Positions 1 to 10,782 of a stretch of 64,000 bases of DNA are shown in pieces. The stretch spans positions 1,178,001 to 1,242,000 of the forward strand of contig JANATG010000004.1 of NCBI GenBank assembly GCA_029449235.1, written 5' to 3'. Under the pieces are notes generated by a model that saw nothing but the letters and a program-made list of their open reading frames with translations, did no database searches and had not been told where the DNA came from. This DNA comes from Linnemannia schmuckeri (taxonomy: Eukaryota; Mortierellomycota; Mortierellomycetes; Mortierellales; Mortierellaceae). Numbering within the stretch: the first letter of the stretch is position 1; every line of letters starts with the position of its first letter. The position numbers and the translations under genes were made by a program.

Positions 1-5
1 TTTAG

Positions 6-452
6 GCCCGATCTCTTGGGTACCTGGTGGTGGGGCTGAATGAATTCTATACAAGTAAGAAGTGCCCTGGATGCGGACTGTTTGTGTGCCAAGTCGACAT
101 GCGACGCTTTTACTGCCCACACTGCCATGTATATCACCACCGAGCCATCATGGCGGCAGAGAACATGGGAAACATCGTCCAGGGATACCTTGCGCATCAA
201 GAACGCCCCGATTACCTTCACCCCGTGGTCGAGGACGGCTCCCTTCCTTGGAAGGCGAAGCGTGATGATGGAGCAAGTTCGAACTCGAGCAGTTCCGGGA
301 CCACCAGCACCACCACCACCGCTGGCAGCGTTCCAAGTACGGCCTCGAATAGCACCACCAACAGCGCCAATCCGGCTAAAGGACGCCGCAAGAGAACGGC
401 GACTACCTCGGGCGTAGATGAGCATCGGCCTGAAAAGGCGTCCAGAAATTAG
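6..452 (+). CDS. Fanzor/TnpB-like protein, C-terminal zinc-ribbon end (5' partial, probably inactive)
   Basis: The fragment opens with a TTTAG acceptor-like sequence at 1-5, so 6-452 looks like the last exon of a gene that begins outside the window. It encodes about 148 residues. A four-cysteine zinc ribbon is visible: CPGC at residues 20-23 and CPHC at 37-40. It is followed by a stretch that aligns with the D-x-N-A-A-x-N-I box of TnpB/Fanzor RuvC-III. In that box the catalytic aspartate position is alanine (codon GCC, 144-146), while the following A-A-E-N-M is kept. From family knowledge, Fanzors are eukaryotic TnpB homologues, RNA-guided nucleases spread by transposons, and this Asp is one of three metal-binding residues. 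The rest of the tail is Ser/Thr-rich with a basic RKR patch. I infer a transposon-derived copy that is catalytically dead, but the RuvC-I and RuvC-II regions cannot be seen. Confidence 0.7.
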   Translation, partial: ARSLGYLVVGLNEFYTSKKCPGCGLFVCQVDMRRFYCPHCHVYHHRAIMAAENMGNIVQGYLAHQERPDYLHPVVEDGSLPWKAKRDDGASSNSSSSGTTSTTTTAGSVPSTASNSTTNSANPAKGRRKRTATTSGVDEHRPEKASRN

Positions 453-532
453 ACTAGTTTTAGTTTAGCATGTTCGTACACATGCATTAGTGCAGGTAGG
501 GGGGCAGTGGATGCTATAATGAGTCGTTTCGG

Positions 533-540
533 TGACGTAA
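533..540 (+). promoter_or_regulatory. Candidate CRE/ATF-type site upstream of SF3A1
   Basis: TGACGTAA lies 86 bp upstream of the SF3A1 start codon. It matches the general bZIP CRE/ATF core. Similar cores occur upstream of RPN13 (36449-36460) and in the spacer between the RPB1 copies (10452-10459). Function is inferred only. Confidence 0.3.
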
Positions 541-625
541 TTATGGCGCCCATGTCCCAGCCTCTTTAAAGTTGATCGCCTTGAGGACTTGACTTAACCG
601 TTCTTTTCTTTCCCTCCCAGCAAAC

Positions 626-3041
626 ATGTCGGTCGCGCCTCCACCACTGCCAAGCGCCATCAGCGGATTCGGTGCCCAAAATGGAGCCGTGGAGCAACCA
701 CCAGCCCAGGGAACAGAGCAGGAGGATGTCGCTTCCGTAGGCATCATTTACCCCCCACCTTATATTCGAGGTACACAACCGTTATTTTTTTTTGTTTTGA
801 GGTAATCAGGGATCCGGGCAGTTTGCAGCGTTACTTTTGCAGAACCATCTTTACTAACGACTATGAATTTTGAATATGTTGATAGAAATCGCGGACAAGA
901 CGGCGGCATATGTCTCGGGAAGTGACTCGGGTGCCTTGCTGGAGGAGCGCCTTCGACAGAAGGAAAAGAGTAACCCCAAGTTCTGTTTCTTGAACACTAC
1001 CGATCCCTACCATGCCTACTACGCTTTCAAGATTCAAGAGGCAAAGTCTGGAAGAGGTATGTAATGCGCCTGTTATGTTGATCGTTCTCTTGCGGCTTGA
1101 AAATCTCTCAAACTGACGTATGTCTCTTTACGCACATTTTTAAACAATAGCACCAAAGGCTGCGGAACTCAAGGCGGAAGTGGAGGCGAAGATCGAGGAG
1201 GCGATAAAACCACCACCAGAAGAACCGCCAGCGCTGGAATTCATGACACCAATGCCATCTGTCTCTGCCCAGGACCTGTAAGTTGTTGAATTGCAACGTT
1301 CCTTGCTTTCTGCCAGATCGTGTGCGAGTTTCTGTTTCCATCAGATGCTAATAGTTAAAAATTCATCTGTTGCGGTATTTAGGGATATTATCAAGCTCAC
1401 AGCACAGTTCGTGGCAAGGAATGGCAGGCAGTTCATGGTTTCATTGGCACAGCGGGAAGCACGCAACTATCAGTTTGACTTTTTACGACCCAACCACAGT
1501 CTATTCAGCTACTTTTCTAAGTTGGTGGAGCAGTACACAAAGATTTTGGTCCCTGGTCCAGGAATGGTCGAGGAGATTGAGGCGAGAGCCAATAATAAGT
1601 ATGCAGTCCAGGACATTGTTATGAGACGAGTGGAGTATACGGCATACCAGCAGGAGCTTCGCAAGAAGAAGGATGAAAAAGAGGACGCCGAACGACGTAA
1701 GTTTTGGATCACCAGTGCAGTGTTTTTAATGCTGAATGTACTCAAGCGCATTTCCGTTTCGACTAAGCAATCATATTAACGTTTTCATTCTCCTATTGCT
1801 CGGGTTTTTTTATTTCATTAGAGGCATTCTTGAGTATCAACTGGCAGGACTTTGTTGTTGTGCAGACGATTGAGTTCACAGAGGCAGATGAGCTCGTAGA
1901 CTTACCATTGCCCAAGAGTCTGAAGGAGCTGGAGAATATGTCGTTGGCTCAAAAGCGGATGATCCAAGTCTTGGCAGAGAGTGAACATGCACCGGTGGAT
2001 GCACCTCAGGACATCGAGATTGACGGCAACGATGACGATATGGACATGGAGGATTCTGATGCAGAAGATAACAATGATGCACAGGATAGTCCAGCGGGAA
2101 CGCACGACGTCGTGATGACGGCTTCTCAGTTGACCGCACCCATGAAGATCAAAGAGGACTTTGTGCCTAAGGCGTTCAAGGGTCGTACCGCGGCCAGTTT
2201 GAAGGAGGCTACACAGACATGTCCACGTTGCGGGGAGCAAATTCCACTTTCGGAGATGGACGAGCACGTTCGCATTGAGTTGCTGGATCCCAGATTCAAG
2301 GAGCTCCGTGAGCAGGCTGATGCCAAGGCGAAAGCAAGTAACATGGTCACTGATGGTAAGTCCACAAGTTGGTTACATTATGATTGTGCGATTCAAAGGC
2401 TGGTAACCCAAATTATCTACAATGATGAACAGTTTCTCACTCCAAATTTGCTATTCGCTTCTTAATTGCTATTTACATCTTTAGGAACTGACGTTGCAAG
2501 GAATTTGAGTTTGCTTAAATCTCACCGCACAGATATCTTCAGCGAAGAGCAGACCGGGAATGCAGAGGAGGAGCGGAAGCGCCAAATCGAGAGGGAAAAG
2601 AATGTCTGGGATGGACAGACGGCTACCGTCGCCAAGACTGCACAGAGACATGCAGCAGCAGCAGCGGCTGCCTCTGCAAGTGCATCCGGATACGGCCATG
2701 GTGTCTCAAGTGCGCACCCTCAATCTTCCATTGGTCCTCAAAGAGGCCAGCCTCCAATGTTTCCTCAAGTAGGAGGATACAACCGAATGCCACCAGGAAT
2801 GGCACCTCCACTCCCTCCTCCAGGTGTGGCTCCTCCGCCAGGCATGCCCGGCATCCCACCACCACCATTCTTTGGTCAGCAGCCTCCACCTGGATATTAC
2901 CCCGGCATGCCTATGCCACCAGGTATGGCGCTACCTCCTGGTATGGCACCACCACCTGGCATGGTGCCACCCCGTCATCCTGAGGGCGATCAGGCTATGA
3001 ACGATCGCGACCCGAAGCGGTTCAAGCAAGATCACAGCTAG
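626..3041 (+). CDS. SF3A1: Splicing factor 3A subunit 1 (SF3A1/PRP21/SAP114)
   Basis: This is a component of the SF3a complex of the U2 snRNP, which acts in nuclear pre-spliceosome assembly. Six exons keep frame throughout: 626-770, 886-1056, 1151-1277, 1383-1696, 1822-2355 and 2485-3041, giving 615 residues. A SURP module follows the YPPP motif (about residues 42-105). A second SURP module is in exon 4 (FVARNG...FLRPNHSLFSYF). Exon 5 carries the PRP21-like central domain, with WQDFVVVQTIEF, an acidic stretch, and a CPRCGEQIP segment near the SF3A1 hinge. The C-terminus is a Pro/Gly/Met-rich tract ending in a short basic region. The ubiquitin-like domain found at the end of animal SF3A1 is absent, as in budding yeast Prp21. 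The first intron has a TACTAAC-like branch site at about 852-858. AATAAA lies just after the stop, and the RPB1 inverted repeat begins only 127 bp downstream. Confidence 0.9.
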
Positions 3042-3167
3042 AGAAGTAATAATAAACAGCTCATTTGTGCACAGATCATTATTGTTCAGTCAAAAAGCTC
3101 TCTTTCCCAGATAAAATTCTCATTTTTAATTATTTTACAGATAACTATTTTTTATGGAAGTGTGAGG

Positions 3168-6100
3168 GTCCTTCCATGATGGCGCGGGGGAAGGTCAAAA
3201 GGTCGCTCTCCGACCAGATCGCGCATTTTGCTCCTGTTCATCTCCCCACATTTGGTTGGTTATTTCTAAAAAATACACACAAATAAGACTTGTCCTCCTG
3301 GTCTCCTTCAGTCGACGCAATTGCAAAAAGATGCAAAGGCAAAGTTGATGATGCCTTTGAGTTGAGTAGTGCTGTGTGTGTTGGAAGGACGGTTGTGGCG
3401 TTTTTCTGTATGTTATGTCGATATTGATTGTATGTCTGTTGTTGTTGTTGCTTGTTCGCAACTCCAACCCCGCGTCCACCTTGCACTGTCATAGTCATTG
3501 CCGCTACTCCTCATCGTCCGAGTACGTTGGGCTGGTCGACTTGCCCTGACCGGCAGGAGGACGGGAAGGGCTGGCCGCACCATTGCCGGCAGGACTGTAC
3601 ATGGGTCGTCCAGGAGTCGCTGCTCCGCCGCTCGACGATCCTCCGCCTGTACCGTAACCCATGGGTGAGAACGACGTCGTTGGTGCCGAGTAGCTAGGTG
3701 AGTAGCTAGGGCTTGCTGGAGAATAGCTTGGGCTCGTAGGAGAGTAGCTAGGACTCGTGGGGCTGTATGAGGGCGACGTGGGCGAGTAGCTGGGGCTCGT
3801 AGGAGAGTACGAGGGCGATGTCGGCGAGTAGCTAGGTGATGTAGGACTGTACGAGGGCGACGTAGGCGAATAGCTGGGGCTCGTAGGAGAGTAGCTTGGT
3901 GACGTAGGAGAATATGAAGGCGATGTGGGACTGTAGCTGGGGCTCGTAGGCGAGTACGATGGGGACGTGGGCGAGTACGAGGGCGACGTGGGACTGTACG
4001 CCGGCGAGGTCGCACCATAACCATGGTTCGTCGGAGAGTAGCTTGGGCTCGTAGGTGAGTACGAGGGCGACGTCGGGCTGTAGCTTGGGGACGTGGGGCT
4101 GTAGCTTGGGCTCGTAGGCGAATATGAGGGCGACGTAGGAGAGTACGAAGGCGACGTAGGAGAGTACGAGGGTGACGTGGGCGAATAGTTGGGAGATGTG
4201 GGACTGTAGCTCGGCGACGTAGGGCTGTAGCTAGGAGACGTAGGACTGTAACCAGGGCTGGTCGCGTACATGGGCGAGCTGGGCGAATAGCCTGGAGATG
4301 CTGGGGAGTATCCAGGACTGGTAGCTCCATAGGGACTGGCTGCATCCCATGATCCGGGGCCCATAGGTGAGCTGGCTCCCGAATTACCCATAGGCGAGAA
4401 CACTGCGTCCATTGGCGAGCTGGGGTGTGAAAAGTCCACATACTGAGGCGAGCGTCCGTCGTACGGGGTCATCGCAGATCCCATGCTATCGTGGCCCATA
4501 CCCATGCCCATGCCCATACCCATACCCATACCACCGGTCATGCCAGGGCGGGGTCCTTCAACAACCGTACTCAACATCTTCTCATCCAACATCAGGTCAA
4601 ACTCGCCGGTTCCCAAAGGCGCCAGCTGTCCCAACATAATGTTCTCGGCTACTCCGCGGCAGTCATCCAACTCACCAACAGCGGCAGCCTCCATCAAAAT
4701 CTCAACAGTCTCCTCGAACGAACAACGCATCAATGCTCCAGTCTCGGCGCGGTTGATACCGTGGCGCGTAATAGCCATCAGATGTCCGCGGTGAGTCATC
4801 ACATCGCACAGCAACGACAAGTGGCGGTAGTTGACATAGGAACCGTCAAACTCAATGACTCCACGCAACTCCTTCAAAAGCGCCTGACGAGCTGCCTCAA
4901 TACCAAGAACCGACATGACTTCACCGCAGTTATTCGAATAGGTCCTGCTAGCGTCGACATCCTCCTCGCACATGACGGCCTTCAAATTCGAACCACTGGT
5001 CTCCAAGTGCCACTCCATGTGTGAGCCAAAAGTGCCGCTCTCCGTGATTGTAATCTTCTTCTTCTCCACCATGTACACACGGGTAATGTTCTTAATACCA
5101 CGCAGGCCGATCGAGCTCAACAAACTGCTCTCAATCTTCTTCAAAAACACATCCTCCTCCTCCTGAACATCCGCCTGCTTGTCAGCCTGCTCCTCACTAA
5201 TGATGCGGCACCGGATAATCAGCTTCTCAGCGTTGTCGTCGGAGCAAATGCACATCAGATCACGCTGGAAGTCCTCCGAGATCTTGTTGGACACATCCGC
5301 CATCGTCAGCTTCTTGTCCAGCATCATCTTGCGGTCCAGCTCGATACGCAGCAACCAGGGCGAAGTGCGCGAAGGGTTCAGGTCATCATCAGGCATGGCA
5401 TAATAGGCCGAAACAAAGTCCTGATCCTCCTCGATGTTAGTGTTTTCTGGATCGGGATCATAGTGAATCTCGGTCGACGAGGTCACCTTGCGCAGGTTGG
5501 TGTACTCGAGCGCCACCTGGACCTGCTTGGCCCTCTCCATGTTGCGCGCACAGTCGTCCGTCAGATAAACGTTCAACGAGGGCGTCTTAATGTTGGTCGC
5601 AACGTTGATAATCTCTTTGAGACGAGGCACTCCCAGTGTAACGTTCTTGGACGACACTCCGGCGTAATGGAAAGTGTTGAGCGTCATCTGTGTGGCGGGC
5701 TCTCCGATCGACTGGGCCGCGACCGTACCGACCATCTCTCCGGGGTTAACCATCGCGTGGGCGAAGCGGGATCCAATCTCACCGACAACCCAATCAAAGG
5801 CCTCACGTGTCAAATGGTACTCCTCAATCACCCTGCGGACTGCAAGCGTCGAACGAATCAACATGCGGAAGAGCAAAGTTGCGTTGTCCTGTGCCTCCAC
5901 ACTGATGCGGTCTGTGCCGCGGACGACAACCAGTTGCTTCTCCAGGTTCTTGATGCTCTCCAAGATGTGACGAGGATCGAGGTCGCTGGGTCGCTTGTGG
6001 TCGACGTGGAACATCTGCTTGGAGTTCCAAATGTAACGTCTGATGTTGGTAGGCATGGGCCATTGGTCATCACCCTCCGTAAAGATATAGTTGCGGAGCA

Positions 6101-9100
6101 AGTGGCGGTCTTCCTCCAACTGCTTGAACTCGGCATCCAGCAACGACTGCACGGGGCCGACATTGGATCTCGATCCGTTGGGCCTGGCAGCATCGGCCTC
6201 CTCCAACGACTTGAGCACAGAGTAGTCGAGAGTGCCTGGCTTGAATCCCTTGGACTTGTCCGCCAACTCAATCTTGAACTTTCGCTCAAACTGAGCATTG
6301 GACATCTTGACCGTATCCAGGCGTTGCTTCTCGACGTGACAGGCATCCATGCCATCCTCACCATAACAGAACTGGATCACATGGCCGAGAGAGTTTCGGA
6401 CGGTGCCGTCGTATTTGACCATCACATCCTCCAGCGCCTTGACCAGACGACGCTGAATATAACCGGTCTCAGCAGTCTTGACAGCGGTATCAATCAGACC
6501 TAATGGGTAGGGAAAATGAGGGGAAAGGAGAGATATAATAAAGAGAGATGAGTAATCGAGAGCAAAATAATAACCAAACAGCAAAAACTACAATCAGTTC
6601 CTTCATCCTCGCATGCTTTACCTTCACGTCCTCCCATGGCATGGAAGAAGAACTCTTGAGGGGTCAAACCACGAAGGTACGAGTTCTCGACAAAACCACG
6701 ACTCTCAGGCGAATGGTCATCCTTGGTAAAATGAGGCAGGGTCCGGTATTTGAATCCAAAAGGAATACGTTTACCCTCGACGTTCTGCTGACCCACACAG
6801 GCTGTCATCTGCGAGACGTTAATGAAGGATCCTTTGGATCCAGAGATAACCATCTGCTTGACATTGTTATCCTCGCGCAAACTCTGCTGGGCCATTTTTC
6901 CTGCATCATCACGAGCCGTGTTCAGCGCCCTGTTCACGTTTGACTCGAATGTCTCGCGCAGGGTCATACCGGGCTTGCACTCGAGTTTGTCCTGCTGTGC
7001 CTGGATAATGAGATCATTGACGTTGCTGGTCGCGTTGTTGATGATCGAGGTAATGCCCATGACCGTGTTACGATCCGCAACTGTGTCTCCAATACCAATA
7101 CTGAATCCGTGCTGCAACAGCCAGTAGTTGACGACCGTCTGACATCCGTTGAAGAACGTCTTGGCCACCTCTGGTCCGTACTGGTTCATGATAACGTGGA
7201 TCCATCCGCCTCCCGATGTACCGACGGTCTTCTTGCAGACAATACCACAAATCAGCTCACCATTCTCGACAATGACCTTGGTATCTCCAGGGGAGATATC
7301 ACTCTCCTCGCTATCAGGGTGAGTCGAGTGGAAGGTGATACAGTTGATGCCCTTGGGAATGATCATGCTGATCATCTGCTTTCCCGTCCACAGGGGCTTG
7401 GGCTTGAGAATTGCAGGGGTTGGCAGGAATCCCTCCCAACCGGGTACCCACATCACCAAGTTCATCACCATCTCCTTGGTCAAGAAGCAGTCGCGCTTTG
7501 TAAACTTGCGCACACCACACAGTGTATCCTGTACAATACCCATGACGGGTTTGTTCGACTGGGGCGAAACGATCTGACGAGGAACCATGCAGATTTCTGT
7601 AATTTCGGCACGCGTCTCAACCGATTGGGGAACGTGCAAGTTCATCTCGTCTCCGTCGAAATCGGCGTTATAAGGCGATGTGACCGAGAGGTTGAGGCGG
7701 AATGTCGAGTAGGGCATCACGCGAATCCTGTGACCCATCATCGACATTTTGTGCAGAGAGGGCTGACGGTTGAAGATAACAACGTCGCCGTCGTTGATGT
7801 GACGTTCGACCTTCCATCCGAGCTGCAAAGGAACCTCTCGCTTGTTCCACCGCAAGTCAATACGCTGGCCATCATCACGGATGACATACACGGCTCCGGG
7901 ATGCTCTGTGGGTCCGTTCCTAACCAGCTCCTGCAATTTGTCAATGTTGTAGGGTGTGACCAGCTCTGGGTAGGTGAGGGTCCTGGCGATACTGCGGGGC
8001 ACTCCGACCTCGTCAATCGACAAGTTGGGGTCTCCTGTAATAACTGTACGCGCCGAAAAATCCACACGCTTTCCCATCAAGTTTCCACGAAGACGACCCT
8101 CCTTTCCCTTCAGACGAGCACGAATCGACTTGAGCTGTATGGCGAGAGGAAAATTAAAAAAAGGGTTGGCGGTGAGTACCTTGTCAATGATCTCAAAACA
8201 AACAAACCTAAGAAAGACACACATACATGTTCAAAACAAACAGTATCCACTTACAGGTCGTCCGTTCTTGTGGGCTGCTGGAGGCTGTCCAGCAATGTCG
8301 TTATCCATGTATGTGGCGACGTGATACTGAAGCAATTGCTCATGCTGCTGGATCAAATGTGCTGGCGTTCCGTCCTGTGCACACCGGTAGACATCGGCAT
8401 TGGTCTTGATGATAGCGAACAACTTGTGAGTAAGATCATCCTCTCCTGTGCTCGATCCATCCATCTGAATACTGGGGCGGACAGCAAGAGGAGGGATGGG
8501 AAGCACAGTCATGATCATCCACTCGGGACGAGCAAACTCTGCTGACAGACCCATGGCCTGGATATCTTCGTCCGAAATGCGCTTCAAGATGTGGTAGGCA
8601 TCACTGGGAGTCAATGTGCGCTTACCCTCGGGTTGAGAGTCCTATTTTGAGCGCAAGGCGAATGATGATTGAGCATTGATATTGTCGTTTACTGTCAGTC
8701 AACAGAAAAAGACCAACAATCTGACATAGCGAAGCTTTAATAAAGCCAAAAATACTTACGTCGTTGGCGTTGGCTTTAAAGTTAACGCTCAGGCCAAGGC
8801 CTTCCTTGCGGAAGATGGGCTGGCGGTGTCCACATCCACCGTGCGACTTCTTCTTGGGCTGTGGGATGCCTTGCTCATCTACCTCCATCTCTTCGCCCAT
8901 CTCGCCGTCAATATCATCCCCGCCTTCGCAAACCATCTTGGTCTTGGCCAGCTCCCAAACAGCCTTCAAACGGACCTTGGGGTCTCTGATGCGTCGAGCT
9001 CTGACAAACTTGCTGTTGTTCTAGCACCACAAATGTTCAGATCAGAGAGGAATGATCGGAAAGAATATAACGACTGATTAGTTTATGCTTTGCCACCAAC

Positions 9101-9931
9101 AGCGCCACCGGCAGATACTATTTCTATTTCATTTTTATCCACTGGACGAAAACTGAAAGAAAAAGAAAAAGGAATAGCAGTCTAGGACCAAAAGAGGGAG
9201 CAACACACTTACATCATCCACCTTGAGTTTGGAGCAAGAGTAGCACACACACTCAAGAATCTTCTTGACCTTGGTCAGAAAACCTATTAGGCAGTTGTGG
9301 TTCAATGCTCAGATTAGTCGTTCATATATTCCTACACGATTTTTGCCTTCAAAAAAAAGACTCAAAATGCGCGCTTGAATAAATAACGACTAAATAAACA
9401 TGGGACATGTCAATCAGACATACCGTTCAGATAAACAGGCTTGGCCAGCTCAATATGACCGAAATGTCCGGGGCACTCAGCCATGCCTTCCGAGCACGTC
9501 TGGCACTTGAAGTTGCGGTTGATAGTACCCATGCGGGGATCGTGCAGACCACCGATCTTGGGCCGCTTGGTGCCCTCGTCAATCAGCTCTGCGTGCTCGA
9601 TCTTGGCCACAGACATGTTTTTCTATGTATATTTTGTTTTGTGTTTGTTTTTGTTTTTATGTACACACACAGATCAGGAATACATGTTTATTAGTTTACG
9701 CTGCCTCATCTCATACGCAACAAAAATAGCAATAAACAATAATAGTACGATGCCACACTTTAACCTCTTTACAGGACACACAAAACCACACACGCAAAAC
9801 ATAAAGCACACAAACATCGAAAATACAAACGTACAATTTCCTCTGGCGAGAGGATACCAAACTGCACACAGTCCACACGCCGCAGCGGTGCGGACGAGTA
9901 GGTGAATCTGTTGCCGCTCATCGTCGTGTCG
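3168..9931 (-). repeat. Left arm of 6.76-kb inverted repeat carrying RPB1
   Basis: Position x in this arm pairs with position 20714-x in 10783-17546. Both edges, all splice sites and the listed open reading frames map onto each other with this constant, so there is no net insertion or deletion between the arms. I saw no mismatch in the stretches compared. The outer edge is at 3168 (3167 is g, while the partner base would require a). The inner edge is at 9931. Introns and the 3' flank are included, so this is a DNA-level duplication and not a retrocopy. Confidence 0.97.
3504..9921 (-). CDS. RPB1: RNA polymerase II largest subunit RPB1, left copy
   Basis: This is the catalytic subunit of nuclear RNA polymerase II. 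Seven exons read on the minus strand: 9921-9835, 9622-9424, 9283-9213, 9020-8760, 8641-8255, 8134-6622 and 6499-3504. They give 1,837 residues identical to the right copy. The N-terminal clamp zinc site (CQTCSEGMAECPGHFGH), the active-site NADFDGDEMN (Asp 493, 495, 497), the trigger-loop TLNTFHYAGVSSKNVT and a C-terminal domain of about 25 YSPTSPS heptads are all present. The gene has no stop or frameshift, so it should be functional if it is transcribed. Its first 10 upstream bases match the other copy, but everything further upstream is different, so it would use a different promoter half of the 851-bp spacer. The alternative is that this copy exists only in the assembly. Confidence 0.93.
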
Positions 9932-10782
9932 GCGGATAGTGCTCGATTGTAAGCGTTATCTGCTGCGGGGCTTTTCTGCTGCGGAGTGGATGTTAAAGGA
10001 AAGGCTCCCGCGGAGACAAGTCCGGTGTGTAAAAAGAATTGGTTTTCCGGAAGACCAGTTGGCGAAGGCTGTTGAGCTTTGGTGGAGACGAGGGAGTGTG
10101 GTTACAGTGAAGTATGGTTACTGAGGGAATAAGGGAGGAGAGGGTTTGATGACTCCTGGGGCACGAATGTGTGACCGAGTGAGTGTGTTGTGATTACAAA
10201 TACTGCTAATGAGAGTGCAAATCGTCCTTGTGATGTCGGGTTTGATTCTTCTCTGGTGGTGCTGTTCTTTCGTTCGTTTTCTTCTTCAGGGTCCAATGGT
10301 ACTACCGAAACGAGGTTGGATGGCGATGGCGACCAGTCGTCAGATAGAAGAGAAGGAGAAGCGGATGAAGACAGAAAACACAAAAAGACGGCGCAAAACG
10401 CCTCTATTTATACCTTAACAAAATAAATCATACGATCGCAATCAGAATCAGTGACGTCTACAATTTGGGCCACTGTGCTCCAAGATCCGCACCGCACTCT
10501 TTATTAACCTTTACTTTCTCGCCATCACGATGTCGTCTTTGTTCTTTCATCCACGCTTTATAGTCTTGTCATTGCCAAGCAACAGCACCGTTCAGGATCC
10601 TGTTGCGTCTTACCCATAACACCTATCACTACTTACTATCTTCTTCCCCACAGCCTCACTCGTCCTAATCAGCTACATCCCAATCACTCACGAGCAGACC
10701 GACAGTCAGGGTAGAAGATCGACCCAGAAACCCATTCACTGGCAGGAACAACCAACGAGGCATATCGCACATAAGGACACCG
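9932..10782. promoter_or_regulatory. 851-bp unique spacer between the RPB1 arms (possible divergent promoter)
   Basis: This is the only part of the inverted repeat that is not duplicated. The two RPB1 start codons point away from each other, 871 bp apart, so the spacer would have to hold both promoters. The right half (about 10440-10782) has a TGACGTCT core at 10452-10459, pyrimidine runs and an A/C-rich leader before the right ATG, and looks like an ordinary fungal promoter and 5'UTR. The left half is more G-rich on the + strand and holds an open frame that crosses the arm boundary (9906-10124, about 72 codons, product unrecognised). No complete gene was recognised. Confidence 0.5.
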
